64,000 bases of DNA from Rubrivivax sp. (GTDB taxonomy: Bacteria > Pseudomonadota > Gammaproteobacteria > Burkholderiales > Burkholderiaceae_C): the NCBI GenBank assembly GCA_030653385.1, contig JAURZM010000009.1:1-64000 (forward strand), given 5' to 3'. Positions 52,238 through 61,346 of this stretch are shown here, piece after piece; within the stretch, counting starts at the first letter, position 1, and each line of letters starts with the position of its first letter. The notes under the pieces were generated by a model that was given only the letters and a program-made list of their open reading frames with translations, did not search any database and was not told the DNA's origin. A program made the position numbers and the translations under genes.

Positions 52238-53278
52238 TCAGGCTGCTTGCAGTCTTACGCTGTCGACCATGGCGGTGACTTGTGGGCACATGCCCACAGG
52301 CAGCAGGTCCACACCCGGATGTTCGGAGGCGTAGACGCGGAACAGCTCGTCGGCAAAACCGTGGCCGATGTGGCTGATGCCGGCGAAGTCGAGCTCGGCG
52401 CGGGCGAATTCGGCCAGGCGATGGCTGGCGCGGCGCGCATCGGCGCGTGACAGCAAGTTGGCTTCGCTTGCGCCGCCGGCAATCAGGTGCAGCGGCACGC
52501 GGGTGCGGGCGAAGTCGTAGCCGGCGCCGCTGTCGCTGTGCGCCTGCAGCACGTTGTCGAGCGTGCGTGCCGTGTCCAGCGAAATCGCGAAGTAGATCGA
52601 CGTGCCCGGCCGGCTGTTGGCGGCGCTGGCCTTGCCGGCGCGCCAGCGCTGCGCTTCCCAGGCGCGGTGCTGGAAGGCGGCGTTGTTGGCGTGGATGTCG
52701 AACACGTCGGCCAGGCGGCTGCTGAAAAACAGGCCGTGGCCGCTGTGGCGCTGCGGCTGGCTGGTGAGCTTGCCCTTGCCCAGCTCCAGCATCGCCAGCA
52801 TCGGGTCGTCGATCGCAAAGCTGCCGGCGATGCGCTCGAACAGCCCCACGCCGTCATCCGACACCAGCAGCTGCAGTTGCAGCGGTGTCTGCCGCATCGA
52901 CACGGTGACCTGGCTGCCGCCGCTGTGGTCGATGGCGTTGTTCAGGAGCTCGGTGAAGGCATGTTGCGCCATGCGCGCCACCTCGGGCGGCAGCGCAAAA
53001 AAAGGGGCGAAGTCGCGGCGCCAGGGCAGGTCTTCCTGCAGGCCGTCGATGGCGTAACGCTGCACCACCTGGCGCAGCGGCCCGGGGCGGAACAGGGGCT
53101 TGCGGGGCGTGCCTTCGTCGGCCAGCCATTGCAGCGCGACCAGTTTGCGCAGCACGTTCACGGCACGCCGGCGGCTGACGCCGAGGTGCTGCATCAGCTG
53201 GGTTGGCAACTCGGCGCCGTGGCGAACGGCGGCGCGGGTGATCCACGGGGTGAGCGGGGCAATATCGATGCGTGCCAT
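52238..53278 (-). CDS. Winged-helix/HATPase/DUF4325 regulatory protein
   Basis: The 346-residue soluble protein has an N-terminal DNA-binding-like winged helix (about residues 9-60), a GHKL ATPase domain with N box ELLNNAIDHS, SDDGVGLFERI and GHGLFFSS (about 85-240), and a C-terminal STAS-like DUF4325 domain (about 260-340, with SHIGHGFADELFRVY). No histidine phospho-acceptor or membrane part is seen, so it is not a normal two-component sensor; it looks like an anti-sigma-type kinase. The ATG at 53278 is preferred to an upstream GTG. It is convergent with pyk and divergent from fba. Confidence 0.82.
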   Translation of the reverse strand: MARIDIAPLTPWITRAAVRHGAELPTQLMQHLGVSRRRAVNVLRKLVALQWLADEGTPRKPLFRPGPLRQVVQRYAIDGLQEDLPWRRDFAPFFALPPEVARMAQHAFTELLNNAIDHSGGSQVTVSMRQTPLQLQLLVSDDGVGLFERIAGSFAIDDPMLAMLELGKGKLTSQPQRHSGHGLFFSSRLADVFDIHANNAAFQHRAWEAQRWRAGKASAANSRPGTSIYFAISLDTARTLDNVLQAHSDSGAGYDFARTRVPLHLIAGGASEANLLSRADARRASHRLAEFARAELDFAGISHIGHGFADELFRVYASEHPGVDLLPVGMCPQVTAMVDSVRLQAA

Positions 53279-53434
53279 GACTGCTTTCTTGTTCACCCGG
53301 CAGTCACGCCGGGCCAGGGCGCCAGTGTCGGCGCGCCCCGGCCCCGGCTTGAGCGCGAAAAGCGGCACGATCTGCACCCAGTTCCCGCCTTGCCGCTGGC
53401 AGCAAGAAAGGCGGGCCGGCGCCGACCCCGGGCC

Positions 53435-53440
53435 TAAAAT
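53435..53440 (+). promoter_or_regulatory. Possible -10 box for fructose-bisphosphate aldolase
   Basis: TAAAAT followed by CAGGGC lies about 80 bases before the aldolase ATG. It is similar to the TAGAATCACGGG box before yajC. The spacing leaves a leader of about 75 bases. Confidence 0.4.
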
Positions 53441-53520
53441 CAGGGCAGTTACGGCGTGGTTACGCGCGCCACAGGCCCCCGCCGGCCTGCCAGATGCTTT
53501 TCCAACTTCAGGAGACCCCC

Positions 53521-54585
53521 ATGCCCCTCGTTTCCATGCGCCAGTTGCTGGACCACGCCGCCGAACACCGCTACGGCATCCCGGCCTTCAACGTCAACAA
53601 CCTGGAACAGGTGCAGGCCGTGATGATGGCCGCCGCCGAGGTGGGCGCACCGGTCATCCTGCAAGCCAGCGCCGGGGCCCGCAAGTACGCCGGCGAACCC
53701 TTCATCAAGCACCTGATCCAGGCCGCGGTCGAACAGTGGCCGCAGGTGCCGCTGGTCATGCACCAGGACCACGGCCAGAGCCCCGACGTCTGCCAGGGCG
53801 CCATCCAGCTGGGTTTCAGCTCGGTGATGATGGACGGCAGCCTGGAGGCCGACGGCAAGAGCATCGCCAGCTACGACTACAACGTCGAAGTCACGCGCAA
53901 GGTGGTGGACATGGCGCATGCCACCGGCGTCACGGTGGAAGGTGAACTGGGCTGCCTCGGCAGCCTGGAAACCATGAAGGGCGACAAGGAAGACGGCCAC
54001 GGCACCGACGCCACGATGACCCGCGAACAGTTGCTGACCGACCCCGAGCAGGCCGCCGACTTCGTCAAGCGCACGCAGCTGGACGCGCTGGCCATCGCCA
54101 TCGGCACCAGCCACGGCGCCTACAAGTTCAGCCGCAAGCCCACGGGCGACATCCTGGCCATCGACCGCATCAAGGAAATCAACCGCAGGATTCCGACCAC
54201 CCACCTGGTGATGCACGGCAGCAGCTCGGTGCCGCAAGACCTGCTGGAAGTCATCCGCCAGTACGGCGGCAAGATGAAAGAAACCTACGGCGTGCCGGTG
54301 TCCGAGATCCAGGAAGCCATCAAGTTCGGCGTGCGCAAGATCAACATCGACACCGACATCCGCCTGGCCATGACAGCCGCGGTGCGCAAGTTCCTGGCCG
54401 AGAACCCCGAGAAGTTCGACGCCCGTGAATGGCTCAAGCCGGCGCGCGAAGCGGCCTACAAGATCTGCAAGCAGCGTTACCTGGAATTCGGTTGCGAAGG
54501 CCAGGCGCCGAAGATCAAGCCGATGTCGCTGAACGAAGTGGCGGGCCTGTACGCCAGCGGCAAGCTGGCGCAGGTGGTGCAGTAA
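53521..54585 (+). CDS. fba: Fructose-bisphosphate aldolase, class II
   Basis: The 354-residue enzyme cleaves fructose-1,6-bisphosphate into two triose phosphates and can run in reverse in gluconeogenesis or the Calvin cycle. The metal-binding and phosphate sites are visible as [23 protein letters not shown] and HGSSSVPQD. The ATG at 53521 has AGGAG a short distance upstream. It belongs to the longer class II subgroup of about 350 residues and is followed by a hairpin shared with the convergent kinase gene. Confidence 0.96.
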   Translation: MPLVSMRQLLDHAAEHRYGIPAFNVNNLEQVQAVMMAAAEVGAPVILQASAGARKYAGEPFIKHLIQAAVEQWPQVPLVMHQDHGQSPDVCQGAIQLGFSSVMMDGSLEADGKSIASYDYNVEVTRKVVDMAHATGVTVEGELGCLGSLETMKGDKEDGHGTDATMTREQLLTDPEQAADFVKRTQLDALAIAIGTSHGAYKFSRKPTGDILAIDRIKEINRRIPTTHLVMHGSSSVPQDLLEVIRQYGGKMKETYGVPVSEIQEAIKFGVRKINIDTDIRLAMTAAVRKFLAENPEKFDAREWLKPAREAAYKICKQRYLEFGCEGQAPKIKPMSLNEVAGLYASGKLAQVVQ

Positions 54586-54621
54586 GGGTCCTGGTGCACT
54601 GACACCTGGAAACATGAAAAA

Positions 54622-54639
54622 GGCGGCCCGCGGGCCGCC
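54622..54639. terminator. Bidirectional Rho-independent-type hairpin
   Basis: GGCGGCCCGCGGGCCGCC is a perfect 18-base palindrome lying 37 bases after the aldolase stop and 27 bases beyond the stop of the leftward kinase gene. Read on the minus strand it is followed by TTTTTC, a classic terminator tail; read on the plus strand it is followed by the weaker TCTTGCTTG. It therefore probably ends the long leftward operon and may also end fba transcription. Confidence 0.75.
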
Positions 54640-54665
54640 TCTTGCTTGCGTGCCCCGTTGCGCGC

Positions 54666-55601
54666 TCAGCCGCGCGTCAGCGCCAGCAGGGCTTCGTCGA
54701 AACGGTGGTTCTGCGGCCCACGTTCGGCGATCTTGATGGCGCCGATGCGGTTGCCCAGCTCGGCGCAGCGCTGCAGCGACCAGCCCCGTTCCAGGCCGAA
54801 CAGCAGCGCGGCGCGGAAGGCGTCGCCGCAGCCGGTGGGGTCTTGCACCTGCGTGGCTTTCACGCCGGGCACATGCACCTTTTCGCCGCGCTGCCAGACT
54901 TCGCAGCCGTGTTCGGCCAGTGTCACCACCACGCCCTGGATGTTGTGGCGGGCGGACATCTGCGCCAGCGACTCGCCGGTGCGTTCTTCCAGCATGCGCG
55001 CTTCGTAGTCGTTCAGCGCCAGCCAGCGCGCCAGGCCCAGGATCTCGCGGTGTTCTTCGCCGTTGAACTGCGGCAGCTGCTGGCCCGGGTCGAAGATGAA
55101 CGGAATCTGCGCATCGGCCATCTGGTGCGCGTGCTGCCACATGGCGTCGCGGCCGTCGGGCGCGATGATGCCCACTGCCAATTGACCCAGGTCACTGCGC
55201 TCGCCTTTGGCCGGCACCTGCATCTCGTGTGCGTTGCTCATGGCACCCGGGTGGAAGGCCGTGATCTGGTTGTTGTCGCGGTCGGTGGTGATGTGGCACT
55301 GCGCCGTGTGCAGCACCGTGTCACGGTGGATCAACGAGGTGTCGGCACCCCAGCCTTGCACCCGCGCGACATACTCGCCGCCGTCCACACCCACCGCACC
55401 CAGGATCACCGGCTGGCCACCGATGGCCTGCAGGTTGTAGGCGATGTTGCCGGCGCAGCCGCCCCATTCGCGGCGCAGCGTGGGCACCAGGAAGCTCACG
55501 TTCAGGATGTGCACCTGCTCGGGCAGGATCTGCTCGGCAAAGCGCCCCGGGAAGGTGGTGATGGTGTCGAAGGCGAGGGATCCGCAGATCAACGCGGGCA
55601 T
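54666..55601 (-). CDS. PfkB family carbohydrate kinase
   Basis: The 311-residue protein belongs to the ribokinase/PfkB family, with a GCAGNIAYNL motif near residue 50 and VQDPTGCGDAFRAALLFG, which carries the catalytic Asp in the anion hole. It phosphorylates a sugar or nucleoside; the substrate is not clear and adenosine-type kinases are similar. ATG 55601 has GGAG upstream. It is the last gene of the leftward operon and lies just before the terminator hairpin. Confidence 0.93.
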   Translation of the reverse strand: MPALICGSLAFDTITTFPGRFAEQILPEQVHILNVSFLVPTLRREWGGCAGNIAYNLQAIGGQPVILGAVGVDGGEYVARVQGWGADTSLIHRDTVLHTAQCHITTDRDNNQITAFHPGAMSNAHEMQVPAKGERSDLGQLAVGIIAPDGRDAMWQHAHQMADAQIPFIFDPGQQLPQFNGEEHREILGLARWLALNDYEARMLEERTGESLAQMSARHNIQGVVVTLAEHGCEVWQRGEKVHVPGVKATQVQDPTGCGDAFRAALLFGLERGWSLQRCAELGNRIGAIKIAERGPQNHRFDEALLALTRG

Positions 55602-55659
55602 GGCAGCTCCGTGGGGTGGGTGATGCGCTGCCGGCGTGACAGTCGCGGTGGCTGAAGGT

Positions 55660-56601
55660 TCAGGGGTAGAACAGGTCGACCGTGTAACCGGCGATCGGCT
55701 GTGTGGCGGCGGCGCCGCCGGCCGTGGCCTGCAGCGTGGCTTGCACGGCAAGCTCCTGGCCGGCAGCGATTGTCGCCTGTGGCGCGCCCAGATCGGCCAG
55801 CCGCAGCACCTTGCGGGCGATCAGCTCGCCCTGGCTGTCGGTGAGCGTGACATCCAGCGCAGGCACCGCCACGTCGATGCCGGCGCGGTTGCGCAGCGAC
55901 AACTGCAGTTTGTAGAGGTTGGACCTTTCCACCCGCACCAGGCCGCTGCTTTCCACCGCCAGGCTGTTGATGGCCCGTGCTGCTTCCACCTTGCAGTTCA
56001 GGGGTTCGCAGGCCTGTTCCAGCCACGGCCGGGTGTCCGGGAAACGCGCCGCCAACAGGTCGCGGTACTCGTGGGCCATCTGCGCCATCAAGCCCAGCGC
56101 GGCCAGCAGCCCCGCTGCGGCCAGCGCGACACGCACACGCGGGCGGCGCCAGGCCGCGGCGCGTTCGGCGTTGCGCACGAAAGAGGGTTTTTCGGCCGGT
56201 TCCAGCGCGGGGCCGAAGACACTGACGGGCGCATCGTCGCGTTCGACCTCGATCTCGGTGTCGGCACCCGGGTCCATCGCCACGGCTGCCGGTGGGCGGG
56301 ATGAACCCGGGGCGGCGGCCACTGACTGCGGCTGTGTCGGCAGGGGCGGCGCGCCGGGTTTGGCGGCCGGCTGCGCGATGTCGAAATCGGCTTCGACCGA
56401 CTCTTCCTGCACCAGCGGGGCCAGACCGCCACCGGTGCGCCTGGGCATGCCGGTTTCCAGGTCCACCAGGCTTTCCAGCGCATTGAAAACCTGCGAACAG
56501 CGGCCGCAACGCACCCAGCCTTCGGACACCCGCAACTGGTCGGGCACAACACGGAACACCGTGCCGCAGGCGCTGCATCGGGTGGCCAGGCCGGTGGCCA
56601 T
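55660..56601 (-). CDS. Zinc-ribbon and DUF3426 domain protein
   Basis: The 313-residue protein starts with an MJ0042-type zinc ribbon, TRCSACGTVFRVV...VRCGRCSQVFNALE, then a low-complexity region (about residues 60-130), a membrane helix near residues 157-177 and a C-terminal DUF3426 domain of about 130 residues. DUF3426 proteins are common in betaproteobacteria next to prmA; their role is not established. It starts 21 bases after prmA. Confidence 0.9.
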   Translation of the reverse strand: MATGLATRCSACGTVFRVVPDQLRVSEGWVRCGRCSQVFNALESLVDLETGMPRRTGGGLAPLVQEESVEADFDIAQPAAKPGAPPLPTQPQSVAAAPGSSRPPAAVAMDPGADTEIEVERDDAPVSVFGPALEPAEKPSFVRNAERAAAWRRPRVRVALAAAGLLAALGLMAQMAHEYRDLLAARFPDTRPWLEQACEPLNCKVEAARAINSLAVESSGLVRVERSNLYKLQLSLRNRAGIDVAVPALDVTLTDSQGELIARKVLRLADLGAPQATIAAGQELAVQATLQATAGGAAATQPIAGYTVDLFYP

Positions 56602-56622
56602 CAGGTGCCGCCGTACATGGGC

Positions 56623-57525
56623 TCAGACGGCCATGGGCCGTTGGCCGGTCATCAGGATCCAGCCATCTTCGTTGGCGGACACGGCCATCGGAAGCCAGGG
56701 TGCGTAAGCCGCCGCGACCTCGTCGGCCTGGCGCTCCAGGATGCCGGCCAGCACCAGCCAGCCACCCGGCTGCACATGGCCGGCCAGCAACGGCGCCAGC
56801 AGCTTCAGCGGCGTGGCCAGGATGTTGGCCAGCACCACGCCGTAGATGCCGTGTGCGCGGTCGGGCAGACCGGCGGCCAGGGTCACGCCGTTGTGCGCCG
56901 CGTTGTCGTGTGTGCTCTTCACGGCAGCGGGGTCGATGTCCACGGCGTCGATCTGGCCGGCGCCCATCAGCGCCGCGCCGATGGCCAGGATGCCCGAGCC
57001 GCAGCCGTAGTCCAGCACACGCGCCAGGTCGGCGCCGGCCGGTTTTTGTGCCAGCCAGCGCAGGCACATGCGTGTGGTGGGGTGGGTGCCGGTGCCAAAG
57101 GCCAGACCCGGGTCGAGCCGGATGACCTGTGTGGCGGCGGCCGGTGGCTCGTGCCAACTGGGCACGACCCAGAAGGTGTCGGTGATGGGCACCGGCGCAA
57201 ACTGGCTCTGCGTGATGCGCACCCAGTCCTGGTCGGCCATTTCGGCCAGCGCCTGCACATGCAGGCCTGCGGTCCAGTCCTGCGCCAGCAGCCACGTGGC
57301 CGCTTGGTCGGCCGCGGTTTCGGTGTCGAACAGCGCCTTGATCGTCGACCGATCCCAGCCGGCCGCCGGCGCCGGCATGCCGGGTTCGCCGAACAGCGCC
57401 TTTTCGCTGTCGGTGCCGGCGTCGGCGTCTTCGACCGACACCGACAGCGCGTCCAACTCGTCCATCAACACGTCGGACACGGCTTCCACCAGCGCCTGCG
57501 GCGCGCGCAAGACCAATTCGTACAT
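56623..57525 (-). CDS. prmA: Ribosomal protein L11 methyltransferase
   Basis: The 300-residue enzyme trimethylates ribosomal protein L11. GLAFGTGTHPTTRMCL, VLDYGCGSGILAIGA (SAM motif I) and VLANILATPLKLLAP are all typical. The gene begins 7 bases after the accC stop and follows accB-accC, a gene order typical of betaproteobacteria. Confidence 0.96.
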   Translation of the reverse strand: MYELVLRAPQALVEAVSDVLMDELDALSVSVEDADAGTDSEKALFGEPGMPAPAAGWDRSTIKALFDTETAADQAATWLLAQDWTAGLHVQALAEMADQDWVRITQSQFAPVPITDTFWVVPSWHEPPAAATQVIRLDPGLAFGTGTHPTTRMCLRWLAQKPAGADLARVLDYGCGSGILAIGAALMGAGQIDAVDIDPAAVKSTHDNAAHNGVTLAAGLPDRAHGIYGVVLANILATPLKLLAPLLAGHVQPGGWLVLAGILERQADEVAAAYAPWLPMAVSANEDGWILMTGQRPMAV

Positions 57526-57532
57526 GGTGCGG

Positions 57533-58882
57533 CTACCGGCGGTGTTGACTCATCCACCCTTCCAGGTAGTGGATGGTGGTGCCGCCTTCGACGAACTTGG
57601 CGTCCACCATCAACTCGCGGTGCAGCGGGATGTTGGTCAGGATGCCTTCGACCACGGTTTCCGACAGCGCCGTGCGCATGCGCGCCAGTGCCTGGTCGCG
57701 GGTGTCGCCGTGGCAGATGATCTTGCCGATCATGCTGTCGTAGTTGGGGGGCACGAAGTAGTTGGTGTAGACGTGGGAATCCACCCGCACGCCGGGCCCG
57801 CCGGGTGCGTGCCACAGGCTGATGCGGCCCGGGCTGGGCGTGAACTTGTAGGGGTCTTCGGCATTGATGCGGCACTCGATGGCGTGGCCGCGCATCTCGA
57901 TGTTGCGCTGCGCGAAGGGCAGTTTTTCGCCGGCCGCCACGCGGATCTGCATCTGCACGATGTCCACGCCCGTCACCATCTCGGTCACCGGGTGTTCGAC
58001 CTGCACACGCGTGTTCATCTCGATGAAGAAAAACTCGCCGTTTTCAAACAGGAACTCGAAGGTGCCGGCACCGCGGTAGCCGATCTTCTTGCAGGCCGCG
58101 GCGCAGCGTTCGCCGATCTTCTCGATCACCCGGCGCGGAATGCCCGGCGCCGGTGCTTCTTCGATGATTTTCTGGTGCCGGCGCTGCATGCTGCAGTCGC
58201 GTTCACCCAGCCAGACCGCGTTCTTGAAGGTGTCGGCCAAGACCTGGATTTCGATGTGCCTGGGGTGTTCCAGGAACTTCTCCATGTACACGGCCGGGTT
58301 GCCGAAGGCCGCGCCCGCTTCGGCGCGCGTGGTCTGCACGGCGTGGATCAGCGCAGCTTCGGTGTGCACCACGCGCATGCCACGCCCGCCGCCACCACCG
58401 GCGGCCTTGATGATCACTGGGTAGCCGATGGCACGTGCCTGGCGGATGATTTCCTTCGGGTCGTCGGGCAGCGCACCTTCGCTGCCGGGCACACAGGGCA
58501 CACCGCTCTTGATCATGGCCTGCTTGGCGCTGACCTTGTCGCCCATCAGGCGGATGCTCTCGGGCGTGGGCCCGATGAAAACAAAACCGCTGCGTTCCAC
58601 ACGTTCGGCGAAGTCGGCGTTTTCGCTCAGGAAGCCGTAACCGGGGTGGATGGCCTCGGCGTCAGTCACCTCGGCCGTGCTGATGATGGCCGGCATGTTC
58701 AGGTAGCTCAGCGTGCTGGCCGCCGGGCCGATGCACACCGCCTCGTCGGCCAGCTTCACGTACTTGGCTTCGCGGTCGGCCTCGGAATAGACCACGACGG
58801 ACTTGATGCCCATCTCGCGGCAGGCACGCTGGATGCGCAGGGCGATTTCGCCTCGGTTGGCGATCAGGATTTTCTTGAACAT
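57533..58882 (-). CDS. accC: Acetyl-CoA carboxylase biotin carboxylase subunit
   Basis: The 449-residue ATP-grasp enzyme carboxylates biotin on AccB in the first step of fatty-acid synthesis. Its start, [20 protein letters not shown], and the motifs [10 protein letters not shown] and [10 protein letters not shown] are diagnostic. Length is standard. A GC-rich repeat occupies most of the 144-base gap between it and accB. Confidence 0.98.
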   Translation of the reverse strand: MFKKILIANRGEIALRIQRACREMGIKSVVVYSEADREAKYVKLADEAVCIGPAASTLSYLNMPAIISTAEVTDAEAIHPGYGFLSENADFAERVERSGFVFIGPTPESIRLMGDKVSAKQAMIKSGVPCVPGSEGALPDDPKEIIRQARAIGYPVIIKAAGGGGGRGMRVVHTEAALIHAVQTTRAEAGAAFGNPAVYMEKFLEHPRHIEIQVLADTFKNAVWLGERDCSMQRRHQKIIEEAPAPGIPRRVIEKIGERCAAACKKIGYRGAGTFEFLFENGEFFFIEMNTRVQVEHPVTEMVTGVDIVQMQIRVAAGEKLPFAQRNIEMRGHAIECRINAEDPYKFTPSPGRISLWHAPGGPGVRVDSHVYTNYFVPPNYDSMIGKIICHGDTRDQALARMRTALSETVVEGILTNIPLHRELMVDAKFVEGGTTIHYLEGWMSQHRR

Positions 58883-58937
58883 GTCAGTGGCCAAAGGCCC
58901 CGGGGAGAGCAGACCAGGGCGAGTCAGCGGAAGCAAA

Positions 58938-59025
58938 ACCAAGCTTCCCGCCGCGGAACCGGCTTTGCCGGGCCGCTGGCGGACGGCCCCCTTGGGGGGT
59001 AGCGAGCGCTAGCGAGCTTGGGGGC
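58938..59025. repeat. GC-rich repeat between accB and accC
   Basis: On the minus strand, this 88-base segment begins one base after the accB stop with the same 25 bases as the pyk-associated repeat and ends with the same GGGAAGCTTGGT. The middle differs in length but keeps the CCCCCC/GGGGGG and CCGGC/GCCGG stems. It lies within the accB-accC intergenic gap of an essential operon, so it probably does not stop transcription. Confidence 0.75.
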
Positions 59026-59026
59026 T

Positions 59027-59482
59027 TCATTCCACGATGAACAGGGGTTGGCCGAATTCAACCGCCTGCCCGTTTTCACACAGGATGCGCAGCACCTTGC
59101 CTTCGCAGTCGGATTCGATCTCGTTCATGATCTTCATCGCTTCGATGATGCACACCGGATGGCCCGGCTTGATGTTGTCGCCGACCTCGGCAAAGGCCTT
59201 GGCGCCGGGGCTGGCCGAGCGGTAGAAGGTGCCCACCATCGGCGACTTGATGACCTTGCCTTCGACCACCGGCGGCGCCTCGGCGGCGGCAACGGCTGCG
59301 GCGGTGGCGGCCACCATCGCGGCCGAAGGCGGCGCGGCGGCGGGGGCCATCATCGGCGCGGCGACCATGGTCACGCCGGCCTTGACGATGCGCACCTTGC
59401 CTTCGGCTTCGGTGATCTCGAGTTCGGAGATATTGGATTCAGACACCAGGTCGATCAGTGTCTTGAGTTTTCGCAGGTCCAT
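59027..59482 (-). CDS. accB: Acetyl-CoA carboxylase biotin carboxyl carrier protein
   Basis: The 151-residue carrier has the N-terminal MDLRKLKTLIDLVSESNISE segment, an Ala/Pro-rich linker (residues about 40-70) and the C-terminal biotinyl domain with EAMKIMNEI, in which Lys117 is biotinylated. ATG 59482 gives the family's usual start. It pairs with accC downstream. Confidence 0.97.
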   Translation of the reverse strand: MDLRKLKTLIDLVSESNISELEITEAEGKVRIVKAGVTMVAAPMMAPAAAPPSAAMVAATAAAVAAAEAPPVVEGKVIKSPMVGTFYRSASPGAKAFAEVGDNIKPGHPVCIIEAMKIMNEIESDCEGKVLRILCENGQAVEFGQPLFIVE

Positions 59483-59572
59483 CGTGTTCAGTTCCTCGGG
59501 TCGCAAGCCGGCTGGGCCGGTCTGGTGTGGGGCCGGCACCCGGTGCGGGCGCGGCAGTTCAGGAGCAGCGGG

Positions 59573-60019
59573 TCAGGCTGGGCTGGCTTTCAGCTGCCCC
59601 AGCGCGTGAGACAGCGCCAGCCGGTAGCCGTTGACGCCCAGGCCGACGATCACGCCAGCGGCCAGTTCCGACAGGTAGGAGTGGTGCCGGAAGGCCTCGC
59701 GTTTGTGCACGTTCGAGATGTGCACTTCGATGAAAGGCAACGCCACCCCAGCCAGCGCATCGCGCAATGCCACGCTGGTGTGGGTCAGGCCGCCCGGGTT
59801 GATGATGATGAAACGGGTGCCGTCGGCGCGCGCCGTGTGAATGCGGTCGATCAGCACACCTTCGTGGTTGCTTTGAAGGTAATGCAGCGTGACGCCGGCA
59901 TCAGCGGCTATCTGTGCCAGTTCTGCTTCGATCTGCGGCAAGGTGTCGGCCCCATAGATCTGCGGCTCGCGTGTGCCAAGCAGATTGAGGTTGGGGCCGT
60001 TGAGGACGAGGATGCTCAT
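59573..60019 (-). CDS. aroQ: 3-dehydroquinate dehydratase, type II
   Basis: The 148-residue enzyme catalyses the third step of the shikimate pathway. [33 protein letters not shown] and [20 protein letters not shown] are all diagnostic. Length is standard. It is next to accB-accC in the leftward operon. Confidence 0.97.
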   Translation of the reverse strand: MSILVLNGPNLNLLGTREPQIYGADTLPQIEAELAQIAADAGVTLHYLQSNHEGVLIDRIHTARADGTRFIIINPGGLTHTSVALRDALAGVALPFIEVHISNVHKREAFRHHSYLSELAAGVIVGLGVNGYRLALSHALGQLKASPA

Positions 60020-60155
60020 GTTCTGGGCCGACGCGTACCGCCGGCAGGCGAGACTTTACGCTTTTTGGAAGCTTTTCAAAGCGAGTGGCTGCAGATTGAC
60101 GAAGAAACGCGTTTGGCGGCTGCCGGGTGCCGTGGCGCGGGGAAACTTCCCCGGC

Positions 60156-60716
60156 TCAGGCCTTCGTTACCCAGGTGCTCAGCTCTTCCAAGGTCGTCGC
60201 GCCGGCTTTGCGGTGGGAGATCTTGCCTTGGCGGTCGAAAGCCACCGTGTACGGCAGGCCGCCTTGCTGGTTGCCCAGATGCCGGCTGAGTTCGGAGCCT
60301 TCGAACCCGGCCATGCCGATGCGGTAGCTGACCGGCGTGCGGGCCAAGTATTCGCGCACCGCCTTCACATTGTCCACCGCCAGCCCCACCACCTGCCAGC
60401 CCTGCACGCCGAACTGGCGTGCAAAGCGGTCCAGGTCGGGCATTTCCTTGATGCAGGGTGGGCACCAGGTGCCCCAGAAGTTCAACAGCAGCGGCTGGCC
60501 GCGCAAGGTGGCCATGTCCAGCGTGCCGCCGTCGGGCTGCTCGAAGCGCATCTGCCAGAGTGCGGCGACGGGGTCGGTGGCCATGTCGGGCGCGCTGGCG
60601 CCACCGGCAGCGGCCAGGTCCTGCAGGCGGCGTGACTCCTGGCCCCGCTGCCACGCCACGCCCGCCACCAGCGCTGCCGCGCCGGTGCCTGCCAACAACC
60701 AGGTGCGGCGCTTCAT
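60156..60716 (-). CDS. TlpA-like thiol-disulfide oxidoreductase
   Basis: The 186-residue protein starts with a basic N-terminus and a hydrophobic segment (LLAGTGAAALVAGVAW) and then has a thioredoxin fold with the active site WGTWCPPCIKEMP (Cys85 and Cys88). This indicates a membrane-anchored periplasmic redox protein of the TlpA/ResA group. Its start overlaps the stop of the preceding gene (ATGA on the minus strand). A role in cytochrome c maturation or general disulfide reduction is possible. Confidence 0.9.
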   Translation of the reverse strand: MKRRTWLLAGTGAAALVAGVAWQRGQESRRLQDLAAAGGASAPDMATDPVAALWQMRFEQPDGGTLDMATLRGQPLLLNFWGTWCPPCIKEMPDLDRFARQFGVQGWQVVGLAVDNVKAVREYLARTPVSYRIGMAGFEGSELSRHLGNQQGGLPYTVAFDRQGKISHRKAGATTLEELSTWVTKA

Positions 60717-61336
60717 GACAGCGCCCCCGGGCTGCCGGCCGCTGCGCCGGTTTGTGCCAGCAGCCGCTTCAGCGCTACCGCGTCGCCGCGCCAGCTGCGG
60801 CCGCGCGCGTCGGGTTTGAGCGCGCCACGCTGGTCGTCGGTGTCGTGCAGCAGCAGGTGCACGGTGACCGGCTCGCCCAGCGCCTGGCTGGGTGAACTGA
60901 CGGTCAGCACGCTCAGCGCTTCGCGGCTGCCGGGCCGGTCCAGGCTGCCGGTGTCGTAGTTGACGCCGGCGTTGATGAGCGCGATCTCGGCCGCCTTGCT
61001 GTCGTCGCAGTACAGGTCCAGGTGCACCGACGACAGCCGCGTGGCCGTGCCGCGCCAGACCGCGCCCGACAGGTGCGGCCGGTAATCGGCCAGGCGTTCC
61101 ATCCACAGCAGCGCCACTTCGCGCAGCGCCTGCAGTTCGGCCGGCTGGGTGTCGGCGCAGAAGATCTCGATGTGCTCGCGGATGGCGTCTTCGAGCTGCT
61201 CGTTGCTGGGCAGTTCAGGCCGACCGCCGAAGTCGCGCGCGGCGCGGCGCTTGGCGGCGGTGAATTCCATGCCTTCGTCCACCACCAGGCGGGCGGCGCT
61301 GTGGGCGATGGCGATGAGGGTGTCGCTGGTGTTCAT
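60713..61336 (-). CDS. Conserved hypothetical protein in the aroE-aroQ operon
   Basis: The 207-residue soluble protein includes LVVDEGMEFTAAKRRAARDFG and a region with LDLYCDDSKAAEIALINAG near residue 105, followed by strands ending in HLLLHDTDDQRGA. From memory it resembles proteins of unknown function found at this position in Burkholderiales, sometimes mislabelled as a MurC-like protein; no MurC domain is visible. Its stop overlaps the TlpA-like start, so the two are coupled. Confidence 0.75.
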   Translation of the reverse strand: MNTSDTLIAIAHSAARLVVDEGMEFTAAKRRAARDFGGRPELPSNEQLEDAIREHIEIFCADTQPAELQALREVALLWMERLADYRPHLSGAVWRGTATRLSSVHLDLYCDDSKAAEIALINAGVNYDTGSLDRPGSREALSVLTVSSPSQALGEPVTVHLLLHDTDDQRGALKPDARGRSWRGDAVALKRLLAQTGAAAGSPGALS

Positions 61337-61346
61337 CGGCGGGTTC

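Noticed and set aside
57068..59002. 644-codon plus-strand frame opposite prmA and accC
   Set aside because: accC and prmA are unmistakable on the minus strand and the frame shows no domain.
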